61,812 nt of DNA. It comes from an uncultured Bacteroidota bacterium. Lineage in GTDB: Bacteria > Bacteroidota > Bacteroidia > Bacteroidales > P3. The notes beneath the pieces were generated by a model. That model had not been told where the DNA came from, did no database searches, and saw only the letters and a program-made list of their open reading frames with translations. The translations under genes and the position numbers were made by a program. This document shows positions 1-8,165 of the stretch, piece after piece; position 1 is the stretch's first letter, and the number at the start of each line of letters is the position of its first letter. The stretch is from positions 1 to 61,812 of the forward strand of contig CACYJU010000013.1 of assembly GCA_902774845.1 (NCBI GenBank). The letters run 5' to 3'.

Positions 1-113
1 TTGCGGCGGATGAGTGCCATCAGGTGCTTGACTGCCGTCTCTGGCGTGCTGTCGGGGAAGTACATCAGAGCCAGCTCTTTCTTGCTGTATGCGCGAATGA
101 CAAAAGGTTCCAT
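1..113 (-). CDS. DUF4248-like protein, 3' end cut by window
   Basis: The complement of 1-113 reads as an open frame starting at ATG 113 with MEPFVIRAYSKKELALMYFP and running off the window after about 37 codons. The start resembles DUF4248 proteins, short Bacteroidetes proteins of unknown function that are common in integrated elements beside primase and DUF3987 genes. The gene lies 19 bp downstream of the primase on the same strand, so it is probably the last seen member of the same module. The function is unknown. The family call rests on the N-terminal pattern only. Confidence 0.6.
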   Translation of the reverse strand, partial: MEPFVIRAYSKKELALMYFPDSTPETAVKHLMALIRR

Positions 114-132
114 AGGTGAATGTGTTAATTCG

Positions 133-1080
133 TTAATGTGTTAGTGTTGGAGGGTTAAAGGTTAAAGATTTGGTTTGGAGGTAAAAGTCACTATAGTCTT
201 TGCAGCCTTGGGGTAGCTGGTGGTGCTGGAGGTTGGGTAGGATCTTTTGCAAGTGGAGGAAGAGGCGCTCGCCTGGCTCGTCTTGGTCGGGGTACATGTG
301 GTAGGTTAACGAAAACGATAACGAAAACAGTTGGTCTTGGTCTTTCTTCGAGAGCAACGTGGCGGAGGGGATGGCAATGGCCTTGTGGCCGGAGGAGAGC
401 ATCGCCCAGCAGTCGGAGGCGCCTTCGGTGATGTAGAGCGCTTCGCCAGGCTTCAGACGGTTTAGAATCGGCAGATTGTAGATGCCGCACTCCGACCCTT
501 TGGGAAACCTAAACCTTGGCGCCCCATTTTCGTTTTGGTTAGACAGGTTCCTATTTTGGATGCCTATCAGGTGGCCTTCTTGGTCGTAGTAGGGTATCTG
601 GAGCCAGTCGATGCCGTTTCGGTCGCGCCATGATGTGAGGCGGCACCAGCTGACCACACGAGGGTCAAGCCTCCGCTCGTCGAAGAGGAAACGGCGTGCG
701 GCTTGGCTGAGGTAGGGATGGGCGAAATAGTGGGCGTACTTCGTAGCATCGAAGGAAGACTCTCCCCCAGCCCCTCTCTGGTTAGAGAGGGGAGTGGAAT
801 GGGGTCGCTGAGGTTCGATGGTGCCGTTGGAGAGCCATTGGCAGGCCTCTTTGAAGTCTTTGTGGAGGTATTGCATGACGAGGTCGATGGTGCCGCCTTT
901 GGCGTCGCAGACGAAGCAGCGGAAGGTGTTGCGGCGGGTGTGGAAGGAGAGGCTGGCGTGGTGATCGTCGTGGAAGGGGCAGAGCGCCTTGTGGTGGGTC
1001 ACCTCAAGACCCAGCCGCGAGGCGACCTCCTCGATAGGGAGGTCGCGCAGCTGTTGCAGTTCAAACTTTTCCATTGTCAT
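133..1080 (-). CDS. CHC2 zinc-finger / TOPRIM primase of a mobile element
   Basis: This 315-residue protein is a small DnaG-like primase that would make RNA primers for an integrated element. A CHC2-type zinc ribbon is visible near residues 34-59 (CPFHDDHH, then CFVC). After a linker comes a TOPRIM-like core with EALYITEGASDCWAML around residues 213-228. There is no DnaB-binding domain, as expected for plasmid or phage-type primases. The start may be ATG 1080 or ATG 1074. It overlaps the upstream DUF3987-like gene by 20 bp, which suggests translational coupling. The linker between zinc finger and TOPRIM (about residues 93-113) is encoded by a copy of a dispersed palindromic repeat that also occurs at 38624 and 39022. 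Confidence 0.85.
   Translation of the reverse strand: MTMEKFELQQLRDLPIEEVASRLGLEVTHHKALCPFHDDHHASLSFHTRRNTFRCFVCDAKGGTIDLVMQYLHKDFKEACQWLSNGTIEPQRPHSTPLSNQRGAGGESSFDATKYAHYFAHPYLSQAARRFLFDERRLDPRVVSWCRLTSWRDRNGIDWLQIPYYDQEGHLIGIQNRNLSNQNENGAPRFRFPKGSECGIYNLPILNRLKPGEALYITEGASDCWAMLSSGHKAIAIPSATLLSKKDQDQLFSLSFSLTYHMYPDQDEPGERLFLHLQKILPNLQHHQLPQGCKDYSDFYLQTKSLTFNPPTLTH
751..803. repeat. dispersed palindromic repeat inside the primase gene
   Basis: The segment contains a palindrome, CCCCTCTCT-GGTT-AGAGAGGGG, preceded by GAAGACTCTCCCCCAG and followed by AGTGGAATG. Near-identical layouts occur in the gene-free stretch at 38624-38671 and 39022-39075. Here the repeat keeps the primase frame open and encodes the linker peptide PLSNQRGAGGESSF. 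That it is an insertion later tolerated as coding sequence is my inference. Confidence 0.75.
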
Positions 1081-2380
1081 CTCCTTTCAGGTATTCGTCG
1101 GTTTTGGTGTAGAGGCCCGTGGCCGGGTCGTGGGTGATGAAGCCTCTGACTCCCCAATGGTATAGTTGGTCTTTTGTACCATTCTTGTCCTTGCCAAGTT
1201 CGACGCGGAGTGCTTCGAGCTGAGCAATGTTGAAAGTGTCGGGCAGGCTTTCAAGCATATTCTTCGGGCCGCTGCGTTGAGCCTCGCTTACTGATTCGGC
1301 ATCTTTGCTTAGCAAGTCAGCGAAGATCTGCATCTTGCTCCAGATGTCACGATAGACGAGCCATTCGACGAGTTCAGCCATAGCGCGCGTCCATGTCTGG
1401 CCGTTGAGCACCCAGAGGATGCAGCCGGCCTTCCAGGCAGATACAAGCGAGCGTTTGGAGGCATCCCACAGCACGTCGTCGTCGGTGAGGTCGGCCAAAG
1501 TCGCCATATCTGCGGCCAGCGTGTCGGTCAGCTTGTTGAGCGGAGCGATGATGTGGCGGCCCTTGCAGATGTCGAGTTTCACCAGATATTCGTCCAGCTT
1601 CTTATAGAACTCGTCGGAGTACTTTCCCTGACGAGGTATGCGTCCGTCGCGGCTGGTGCGAGGCTTGTAGGAGAAGACCATGCGGCCGAAGGTGCCGTTG
1701 AAGAGGTCGTTCTTGTAGAAGCGACGAGTGGCGAAGGGAGTGCTGGAGATGGTGAGGTTGGCACGGAGTACGGGATTGCCCGTGATGCCGTCGGCGGTAG
1801 CGCGGAGAGCACCGGCACGCTGGCGGTCATAGATGTTGCGCAGCATCTGGCTTATCTGCTTGTGGCCACCACACATGCGGTCGGCCATCTCCACCTCAGG
1901 CATATTAAGGTATTGCGTGCGTGCGCCCAAAGACTCGCAAGCCATAGCGTTCTGGAGGAATGCCGCCGATGTGACGTCCGATGGTGGGAACCAGAAGGCC
2001 ACGTCGGGACGGGCAGGTTTCTCCTTGTTGGCCGACTTGGTCTTCATCTGCTTCTGCCATTCGACCAGCTTTTTCAGCTCCTCCTCGTCGTGTTTGCGGA
2101 AGTCGCGGCAGATGGCCTCGACGAGAGTGGATAATTGGCCCTTGTTGCCTCCCGATTCGGCCACGAGGTTGGCCATTTGGCCACAAGGCTCCTTCCAACT
2201 GAGGTCCGGGTACTGAAATTCAGAACCGCTGATATGTGCTCCAAGGATGGGGAAAAGCATAGGAACGAGGGGTTCATGCATGTCTTTGGAGGTCTGCGAG
2301 AGCAGTAAACGGACACATTCTGTCCCTTTTCCGAGTGTCGGCATAGCGGGAGCCGACTTCTTTGTGATATCGTATTTCAT
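1061..2380 (-). CDS. DUF3987-like protein of a primase module
   Basis: This 439-residue protein resembles the DUF3987 proteins found with CHC2/TOPRIM primases in Bacteroidetes mobile elements. Features include an N-terminal stretch of the type LVPMLFPILGAHI, a middle containing LGARTQYLNMPEVEMADRM and MVFSYKPRTSRDGRI, and a C-terminal winged-helix-like end (MLESLPDTFNIAQLEALRVE). DUF3987 proteins are often compared with primase-associated helicases. I do not see a clear Walker A motif in this copy, so an active ATPase cannot be claimed. It starts at ATG 2380 just downstream of the inverted-repeat element at 2421-2565 and overlaps the primase by 20 bp. Confidence 0.7.
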   Translation of the reverse strand: MKYDITKKSAPAMPTLGKGTECVRLLLSQTSKDMHEPLVPMLFPILGAHISGSEFQYPDLSWKEPCGQMANLVAESGGNKGQLSTLVEAICRDFRKHDEEELKKLVEWQKQMKTKSANKEKPARPDVAFWFPPSDVTSAAFLQNAMACESLGARTQYLNMPEVEMADRMCGGHKQISQMLRNIYDRQRAGALRATADGITGNPVLRANLTISSTPFATRRFYKNDLFNGTFGRMVFSYKPRTSRDGRIPRQGKYSDEFYKKLDEYLVKLDICKGRHIIAPLNKLTDTLAADMATLADLTDDDVLWDASKRSLVSAWKAGCILWVLNGQTWTRAMAELVEWLVYRDIWSKMQIFADLLSKDAESVSEAQRSGPKNMLESLPDTFNIAQLEALRVELGKDKNGTKDQLYHWGVRGFITHDPATGLYTKTDEYLKGDDNGKV

Positions 2381-2420
2381 TGTGTTATTGCTTTTTAGGT
2401 GAAATTTGAATTTAATTTTA

Positions 2421-2565
2421 CGACAGACGACAGTTCCGACAGTTGTTTTTTGAGGGGTCTCAGTTTTCTTATATCTTATATATATTATTAATTATTAATT
2501 AGTTATATAATATATAAAGGGATAGTTGTCGTCCATTTTTTAACTGTCGTAACTGTCGTCTGTCG
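2421..2565. repeat. inverted-repeat element with AT-rich core, origin-like
   Basis: The 25-bp left arm at 2421-2445 matches the reverse complement of the right arm at 2541-2565 at 23 of 25 positions. Each arm repeats the words GACAG/CTGTC. Between them lies a very AT-rich core (about 2468-2517) built of TTAATTATTAATT-like palindromic words. Immediately to the right, at 2571-2579, is GGTCATTTG, a word also present in the two look-alike elements at 38475-38623 and 38776-38913. The position directly upstream of a DUF3987-primase operon suggests a replication origin or a regulatory site; this is inference. Confidence 0.65.
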
Positions 2566-2601
2566 GATTTGGTCATTTGTTAACTAAAAACTTCTTCTTC
2601 T

Positions 2602-3000
2602 CTACGAGGTCCATTTGGTTTCGGAACCACGGGTTTTGACGAAGGTCAGCTGTTCCTCTTGTTCCTCGTGCAGTATTTTCTCTAAGAGGCCTTTGTCGAT
2701 GCGCTTAGGGAAGCGGAGCTGGAAGATGACGTCGTGCTGAGTCTCCTTCACCGAGCCGTGAGCCGTCAAGAAGAGGGTGTTGTAGCGGCTGCCGCTGTCC
2801 TGTGCGTAGGGGCGGAAGCATGATGAGCCGTCGTCCTGAGTCACCATGCGCCCTTTCTGGCTGGCGCGGTCGCCGTGAGCCACCATGTGGGGGTTCTCCT
2901 CGAAGATGCAGGGATAGATGTTGATGATTCCGTTTTGTCTGTACATTGTTTGTGTTTCGATTTTGATGTTGTCGATAAAGACTTTTTTTGAATTTTTCAT
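2602..3000 (-). CDS. hypothetical protein of the mobile-element module
   Basis: This is a 132-residue protein of unknown function. Its middle (NPHMVAHGDRASQKGRM, then FRPYAQDSGSRYNTLFLTAHG) looks like a compact conserved domain that I associate with small proteins beside DUF3987/primase genes in Bacteroidetes. There is no signal peptide or membrane segment. The start could be ATG 3000 or, by dropping a weak N-terminal extension, ATG 2946 (MYRQNGIINIYP). Neither has a clear ribosome binding site, which is normal in this phylum. It lies upstream of the inverted-repeat element on the same strand as the primase genes. Confidence 0.6.
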   Translation of the reverse strand: MKNSKKVFIDNIKIETQTMYRQNGIINIYPCIFEENPHMVAHGDRASQKGRMVTQDDGSSCFRPYAQDSGSRYNTLFLTAHGSVKETQHDVIFQLRFPKRIDKGLLEKILHEEQEEQLTFVKTRGSETKWTS

Positions 3001-3115
3001 GTTAGAAGTTGTTTAAGGGAGTTTTCGGGAGGAGCGGGTGGTTAGCTGTCGACAATTTAAACCTGGTACTCTTCCGTCACTCTGCCTTACAACTCGTGTG
3101 AATAAATGAATTTAA

Positions 3116-3337
3116 TTAGCGATTGATTTTGATTTTTCTGTCGGGGCGAACCTGGAGGAAGATGACCGCCCTGCGGTCATTGCGTTCGTCGGGTTGGCAT
3201 TGCATGACGTCGCAGATGCCATACTCGCGCAGGTCGCAGAGGATGCAGCGTTTCATCTGGCTGTGCTTGTCAGGCACACAGCGGAACTGCTTTTTATCGA
3301 TTGTCCCGTATTCGCCGATTTTAAGATATGATTTCAT
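3116..3337 (-). CDS. small cysteine-rich protein
   Basis: This 73-residue protein starts at ATG 3337 (MKSYLKIGEYGTIDKKQF). A longer frame upstream exists, but its extra N terminus is low in protein-like character, so I chose the internal Met. Five cysteines (one at about residue 19, then a CILC pair, one in YGIC and one in VMQC) could bind a metal. The protein is basic at its C terminus. It belongs by position and strand to the mobile-element module. The function is unknown. Confidence 0.5.
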   Translation of the reverse strand: MKSYLKIGEYGTIDKKQFRCVPDKHSQMKRCILCDLREYGICDVMQCQPDERNDRRAVIFLQVRPDRKIKINR

Positions 3338-3491
3338 GGTGTGGAAATTTTGTTGAATAAATGATTTGATTACCTCGTGAATTCGAATTCGGAGGCAAAA
3401 GACCGACATTTTCCCGACACAAAAAAACGCTACCGACACTACCTCAACTTCGGTAGTGCCGCATAATGCGACCAAACAGAACAAAATAAAA

Positions 3492-3519
3492 AAAAGACCA
3501 CCTAAAAAGGTAGTCTTTT
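3492..3519 (-). terminator. rho-independent terminator after the HIRAN gene
   Basis: AAAAGACCACCT and AGGTAGTCTTTT form a 12-bp stem with one mismatch around a 4-nt AAAA loop, flanked by A and T tracts on either side. It lies about 20 bp beyond the stop of the minus-strand HIRAN gene. It could work in both directions. Confidence 0.7.
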
Positions 3520-3540
3520 CTTATATGTAAGGTAGTCTTG

Positions 3541-5670
3541 TTAGCGTACTATCACCAGTTGCAGAAACTTCTTTTTTGACTCTCCTTTCAAGCCATACGA
3601 CTTCAACAGCTCCGGGTCGGGTACTGTACCGTCGCTGAACACGAACCAATTAGCGGTCTTTTTCAGTATCTCCCCGCAGTCGTTAGCCACCAGCGCGCGA
3701 ACCATCTCCATAAGCGCCGACTTCTTACCCCTCATAGCGCTCCACTCGGCAGGTTCCTTAGGTCTATCTATCGTCGTCCTCTTCACAGGATGCACATGTA
3801 CCCCCCACAGATAGAGCCAAGTCTCCTCCGTGCAGGTAACGTAATTGTCCTTCAGCCGATTATAGGCGGTAAGAAGTTTCTTTCCGTCATATCGTGAGGT
3901 GAAGGGTAATATTGACTGCTCAATCTGACGTGATGGCTTCCCCTCGTTGTCGCCAGATGGACATTTAGCTTGGGGCGCAATGTCAGCATCCATTACCGTC
4001 TCCAACCGCTCTATCAGCAGCAAGACACTATATAGGTCGTATAACTCTTGTCGTGAGAGGCCAAGATTGTGCACCTTCGAACCCATTGAGTTCAAATCCT
4101 GAGTATTTCTCAGTTCGCTCCATTTCAGTCTTTTCAACCAGTCACATAAACGTTTGTGTTCAGAGGCAACCAATGACTTGTCGGCTTCAGCGAAATCCTT
4201 CCCGTCAAGAAACGTATCGCAGAATTTCTTGTATAGGTACTTGTTGACACTCTCGTCGTTGCGTAATCTTTCGAGGTGCTCCACAAACACGCGTTCTGGC
4301 CAATGCTCTTTTTGGCTACGCATGTCACCAATGGCTCTGTGCACCAATTCATATATAAGTTCTGCCATTTTCCTATCCTTCCCTTCGGAGAGCAAAGGGA
4401 AAGGAAGTCGACCCCCATACAGGATTCTATACAACATCTTTGAGATTTTGTCTCTCCAAAGAGTATCCTCATAACATACAGACAGTTTTCTGTAATTAAT
4501 ATAGATACCAGACATGCTGATTATTTCGCTCAAATTCTGTTTGTTTACTTCCATTTTAATCAATCGGTTGGCAATCAACTGAAGCTTGTTTTCATCATTA
4601 GTAAAAGGCATACGAACACCTTCCCCAAGTGGACTTTCGGGCAATTGACGTGGGCGTATCTTTTGGGGAATATTTTCAGTTGGGGCTCCGGGAATTGAAA
4701 TAAACAATGTGACATGATTATCGGCTCGCTCTACTACCCCGTCACATTGACCATCACTATCAAGTAATGTCGATACCTCGTCTGTGTTCTCTCTGGCGAT
4801 ATAGCCAATACGCTTATAATCAATATAAGCTGCTATTGCTTTTTTATCGCATGGATTGTCGGGCTCGGCTACGAGTACAACCTTTTGCCCCATTTTCAAC
4901 CCAGCCAAAAAATGTTCTGCTGCCTTCGTCTTCTCTTCTTCGGACAAGTTGTCTCCCATGTGGTATCTTATTCCTGTTACCGTATATACAGGATGATTAT
5001 ATTCTGACTGCATTATTGCCTCACCTCTTTCCAGTCTTTTCCTCATTCTGTAGCTTACATGTGCAGGAATAACATCCTCCACCTTATGTCCCATACTTTC
5101 AAATATATTATATTTTTTCTCAACCTCTTCGTTAAGGAGCCTCCATAATTCGTATAAAACCGCCATGCCCGGATACAACCCCAACTTTCCATTCTTCAGC
5201 CACCAATCATCCACATGAAAAACATCGCCATAAACAAGAACATAACCCCATTGTGTGTCCACCAGATTTCTTATCGGAGGCAGAACCGTTTCCAGAGACT
5301 TACTGCACGGCGAGTCTATCCCTCCCTCACCTAGCAACCTGCCCAACTCATAATTGACACTATCATGATCCTCGCTGAGCATTACTTCCACATCCCAAAC
5401 ATATCCTTCGTTCTCTTCAACCATCCTTGCAAGCACATTGTTAAGACCCCGGTAGCGCTTCTCAACAATATTCAAATCATCACTCTTTGTGATAGTCAAA
5501 ATATCCTCAATATCTTTGACATACGACAGAATATCCCCTTCCAGCATAAAAGGAGGGTTCTGTCTGGCCATGCCATCATCTTTTGATTTCCATTCGAGTC
5601 TTATTTCGTTCTCACCTCCTTTGTGGAAAACATAGATATCGGATGCCTCTGATTTTTCAATTATTACCAT
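3541..5670 (-). CDS. HIRAN-domain protein of unknown function
   Basis: This is a protein of about 709 residues. A HIRAN domain is recognisable at roughly residues 228-325: VYTVTGIRYH, then MGQKVVLVAEPDNPCDKKAI, then RIGYIARENTDEV. HIRAN domains bind DNA ends or damaged DNA in other proteins (established for the family). The N-terminal 225 residues and the C-terminal 380 residues are not recognisable to me; the C-terminal part looks largely helical. I chose ATG 5670 over an upstream ATG because the -7 box in the palindrome at 5688-5705 would place the transcript start near 5690, downstream of the longer start. The gene is divergent from the restriction-like operon and AT-richer than the core genes (40 percent GC in 4561-4620), which suggests it belongs to the accessory region. 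Confidence 0.7.
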   Translation of the reverse strand: MVIIEKSEASDIYVFHKGGENEIRLEWKSKDDGMARQNPPFMLEGDILSYVKDIEDILTITKSDDLNIVEKRYRGLNNVLARMVEENEGYVWDVEVMLSEDHDSVNYELGRLLGEGGIDSPCSKSLETVLPPIRNLVDTQWGYVLVYGDVFHVDDWWLKNGKLGLYPGMAVLYELWRLLNEEVEKKYNIFESMGHKVEDVIPAHVSYRMRKRLERGEAIMQSEYNHPVYTVTGIRYHMGDNLSEEEKTKAAEHFLAGLKMGQKVVLVAEPDNPCDKKAIAAYIDYKRIGYIARENTDEVSTLLDSDGQCDGVVERADNHVTLFISIPGAPTENIPQKIRPRQLPESPLGEGVRMPFTNDENKLQLIANRLIKMEVNKQNLSEIISMSGIYINYRKLSVCYEDTLWRDKISKMLYRILYGGRLPFPLLSEGKDRKMAELIYELVHRAIGDMRSQKEHWPERVFVEHLERLRNDESVNKYLYKKFCDTFLDGKDFAEADKSLVASEHKRLCDWLKRLKWSELRNTQDLNSMGSKVHNLGLSRQELYDLYSVLLLIERLETVMDADIAPQAKCPSGDNEGKPSRQIEQSILPFTSRYDGKKLLTAYNRLKDNYVTCTEETWLYLWGVHVHPVKRTTIDRPKEPAEWSAMRGKKSALMEMVRALVANDCGEILKKTANWFVFSDGTVPDPELLKSYGLKGESKKKFLQLVIVR

Positions 5671-5687
5671 AACCCGTTGTTTTGCAT

Positions 5688-5705
5688 GTACTTTTGCAAA
5701 AGTAC
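5688..5705. promoter_or_regulatory. perfect 18-bp palindrome holding -7 boxes on both strands
   Basis: GTACTTTTGCAAAAGTAC is its own reverse complement. On each strand it contains TACTTTTG, a perfect match to the Bacteroidetes -7 consensus TAnnTTTG. On the minus strand this places the start of transcription about 20 bp before ATG 5670 of the HIRAN gene. The symmetry could also make it an operator. Confidence 0.65.
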
Positions 5706-5875
5706 GAAGAATTCGCGGCACATGGGAGCCAAGTTATAAACATGCTCCTTCTGGAAGACGGGGCTTCTTCTGCAACAAGCCCCAAACGGAGGTCGGTTGG
5801 GAACGACTTATGGATATATAAAACCTTGCGTGAGTGCACAATAAAGAGCTATTTCGCCAATACGGAAAATGTTCG

Positions 5876-5883
5876 TATCTTTG
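5876..5883 (+). promoter_or_regulatory. -7 promoter box for the methyltransferase operon
   Basis: TATCTTTG matches TAnnTTTG exactly. It is the best plus-strand promoter before the operon and implies an untranslated leader of about 300 nt. The gene-free stretch 5706-6185 also holds two hairpins: GGGGCTT/AAGCCCC near 5759-5785 and GTATGCT/AGCATAC at 6003-6025. I see no convincing gene in it. Confidence 0.6.
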
Positions 5884-6185
5884 CATCTGCTTACGCGAGT
5901 GATGTAAGCTTAAGCAAGAAAAGCATTGCAATAACTGTCCTTTGATAGAAATTTGGCAATTTTTCATGAAGGAGGACGGAGCATATTGCTTTCGCTTGTT
6001 GTGTATGCTATTCTCATCAGCATACCTTCAGGCGTGAGATTTGTTCCATGGAAAAAGCCTTACGGTTTTTATTCCGTTCCTTCAAGGTTCGCCAAAACCT
6101 CTATCAAAACGGACATGAGCACATAAGTCTCATGCCTTTCTTATTGTTGGATTTAACGTTCCGTCGGAGGCTTGCGGACATCGAA

Positions 6186-8165
6186 ATGGATGACATTGCG
6201 GCCATGAGCGGACATATAGACAAGAGTGAACTTATCAGCAAGTTGCAGACCTTGGAGGGGCTGACCAACGACGAGCGGAGCAACCTTATCGGTCTTCTGC
6301 GCCAGCACAAGAAGTATGGGTTGGTGTGGGAGGACAAGCCAGAGGATGTGGAGGAGCGGCTGCGCGAGGAGCTGCCTGTGCTTCGCGAGGTGAAGGACAA
6401 AGCGATACCGAGCAGCGAGCCTGATGCTCCCAACCATATTCTGATAGAGGGCGACAACTTGGAAGCACTTACCGCCCTCTGCTATACCCACGAGGGAAAG
6501 ATTGATGTCATCTATATCGATCCGCCGTACAACACTGGCAACAAGGATTTTGCTTATTATGACGATTTTGAAGATGAATATCGGCAGGTACCTTATGTAG
6601 ATAAAGAAGATTCTTATCGTCACAGCAAATGGCTCTCTTTTATGAGCAAACGTTTGAAGGTTGCCAAGAGGTTGTTGTCGGAAAAAGGGATTATCTTTAT
6701 ATCAATTGATGATAATGAACAGGCAAATTTGAAATTACTTTGCGATGAAATATTTGTTAGTCGGAACTTTATCAATTGTGTCTCAATAAAAGCAAAATCC
6801 TCTTCTGGTGCATCGGGTGGAGGTGAAGACAAAAAACTAAAGAAAAACATAGAATACCTACTGATTTATGCAAAAGATATTGACTCTATAGATCTTGTGT
6901 TCCCCATAGCGGAAACGCCATTATTTGAGTTGATACAAGAAAAGCAAGAACAAGGAATAACATGGTCTTACACAAACGTAATGACCGATTTCGGTCAAAA
7001 ACATTACGTAACATCAACTCAAGCAGGAAATGGCGAAGAAATAAAAATATACGAGGTGTCAAATTATCGTATTGAGAGTGTTTCTTCATTAGCAACAAGA
7101 TTGGGTAAGACAGAAGAAAATATTTACAATGAGTATATTGATAGAATCTTCACAACGGAAAATGCTCAAACATCAATTAGGCAGAGGGTTGCGGATGCAG
7201 TAAGTGGTGATGGATTATATATCGCAGAATATGTTCCAGTAAGTGGAAGAAACAAAGGAAAGGTAACAGAAGTTGGATTTATCGGAACAACTAAAAGACT
7301 TGTCAGTTATTTGAAGAACACTTGCACAATTAGGAATGGTGAGGTTTTTAAACGAGAGAAGATAGGAACGTTATGGGCAGATTTAAGTTGGTCTGCTGTT
7401 TCGAAAGAAGGGGGAGTGGCGTTTCCTGCAGGGAAAAAACCAATCTCTTTAATAGAACGGGCTATCGGTATGATTCCACGAAATGATATTACTGTTCTTG
7501 ATTTTTTTGCAGGTTCAGGTTCAACAGGACATGCAACGATGTCATTGAATTCTAAAGATGAAGGAAGTAGGAAATTTATAATTGCTACAAACAATGAGAA
7601 TCAAATATGTGAAGAGAAAACATATCCGAGATGTTGGAATGTTATAAACGGATATGGAAGGAATCTGGGTCTAAAAGCGAATACCTTGCGCTACTATAAG
7701 ACCGACTTTATACCTCGCGAACGGACACAGAAGAATATGCGGGCATTGGTGGCAGCGGCTACCGACCTGCTCTGCATCAAGGAAGACCTCTACGAGGAGC
7801 AGAAGACCTTTGGGCGTTTCAAGTTGAAGCCACAACTGGCACGATATTTCAACAACGGCAAAAAGCACATGATGATTATCTATCGCGAAGAATTGGTGGA
7901 CGAGATAGCCGAAGAAATCAAGACATTGGACTTCGGCACGATGCGGCTGAAGATATATGTCTTCTCGCCTGGCCGCTATGCCTTTACCGACAATTTCTAC
8001 GAGGTGGAGGATAAGGTGGAGATGGTGGCCCTGCCTGCCGCCATCTACGATGCCTATCAAAAGGTGTTGCCCAAACGCAAAGAGAAACTATTCGAAGAAG
8101 AAAAAACGGAAACGATATTTCCCAAAGACTTGTTTGCCGGACAAGAGGAAGGAGATGAACAATGA
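6186..8165 (+). CDS. type III-like adenine-specific DNA methyltransferase (Mod), mosaic
   Basis: This protein of about 659 residues would methylate adenine in DNA using S-adenosylmethionine. It has the beta-class motif order: catalytic DPPY near residue 112 (YIDPPYNTGN), a long target-recognition region, then the SAM-binding FAGSGSTGHA near residue 441. The start is uncertain: ATG 6186 or ATG 6204 (MSGHIDKSEL) fit the family better than the more upstream ATG 6048. The gene overlaps the next one by ATGA. The region between about 6540 and 7680 is clearly AT-richer than both ends (35 percent GC in 7021-7080 against 58 percent in 8281-8340), so the recognition part appears to have been replaced by recombination. 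It is probably the protective partner of the helicase/nuclease that follows. Confidence 0.9.
   Translation: MDDIAAMSGHIDKSELISKLQTLEGLTNDERSNLIGLLRQHKKYGLVWEDKPEDVEERLREELPVLREVKDKAIPSSEPDAPNHILIEGDNLEALTALCYTHEGKIDVIYIDPPYNTGNKDFAYYDDFEDEYRQVPYVDKEDSYRHSKWLSFMSKRLKVAKRLLSEKGIIFISIDDNEQANLKLLCDEIFVSRNFINCVSIKAKSSSGASGGGEDKKLKKNIEYLLIYAKDIDSIDLVFPIAETPLFELIQEKQEQGITWSYTNVMTDFGQKHYVTSTQAGNGEEIKIYEVSNYRIESVSSLATRLGKTEENIYNEYIDRIFTTENAQTSIRQRVADAVSGDGLYIAEYVPVSGRNKGKVTEVGFIGTTKRLVSYLKNTCTIRNGEVFKREKIGTLWADLSWSAVSKEGGVAFPAGKKPISLIERAIGMIPRNDITVLDFFAGSGSTGHATMSLNSKDEGSRKFIIATNNENQICEEKTYPRCWNVINGYGRNLGLKANTLRYYKTDFIPRERTQKNMRALVAAATDLLCIKEDLYEEQKTFGRFKLKPQLARYFNNGKKHMMIIYREELVDEIAEEIKTLDFGTMRLKIYVFSPGRYAFTDNFYEVEDKVEMVALPAAIYDAYQKVLPKRKEKLFEEEKTETIFPKDLFAGQEEGDEQ

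Noticed and set aside
5682..5967. Short overlapping frames on both strands in the HIRAN-mod intergenic region
   Set aside because: They cross the palindromic promoter and hairpins, have no homologue-like pattern, and overlap each other.
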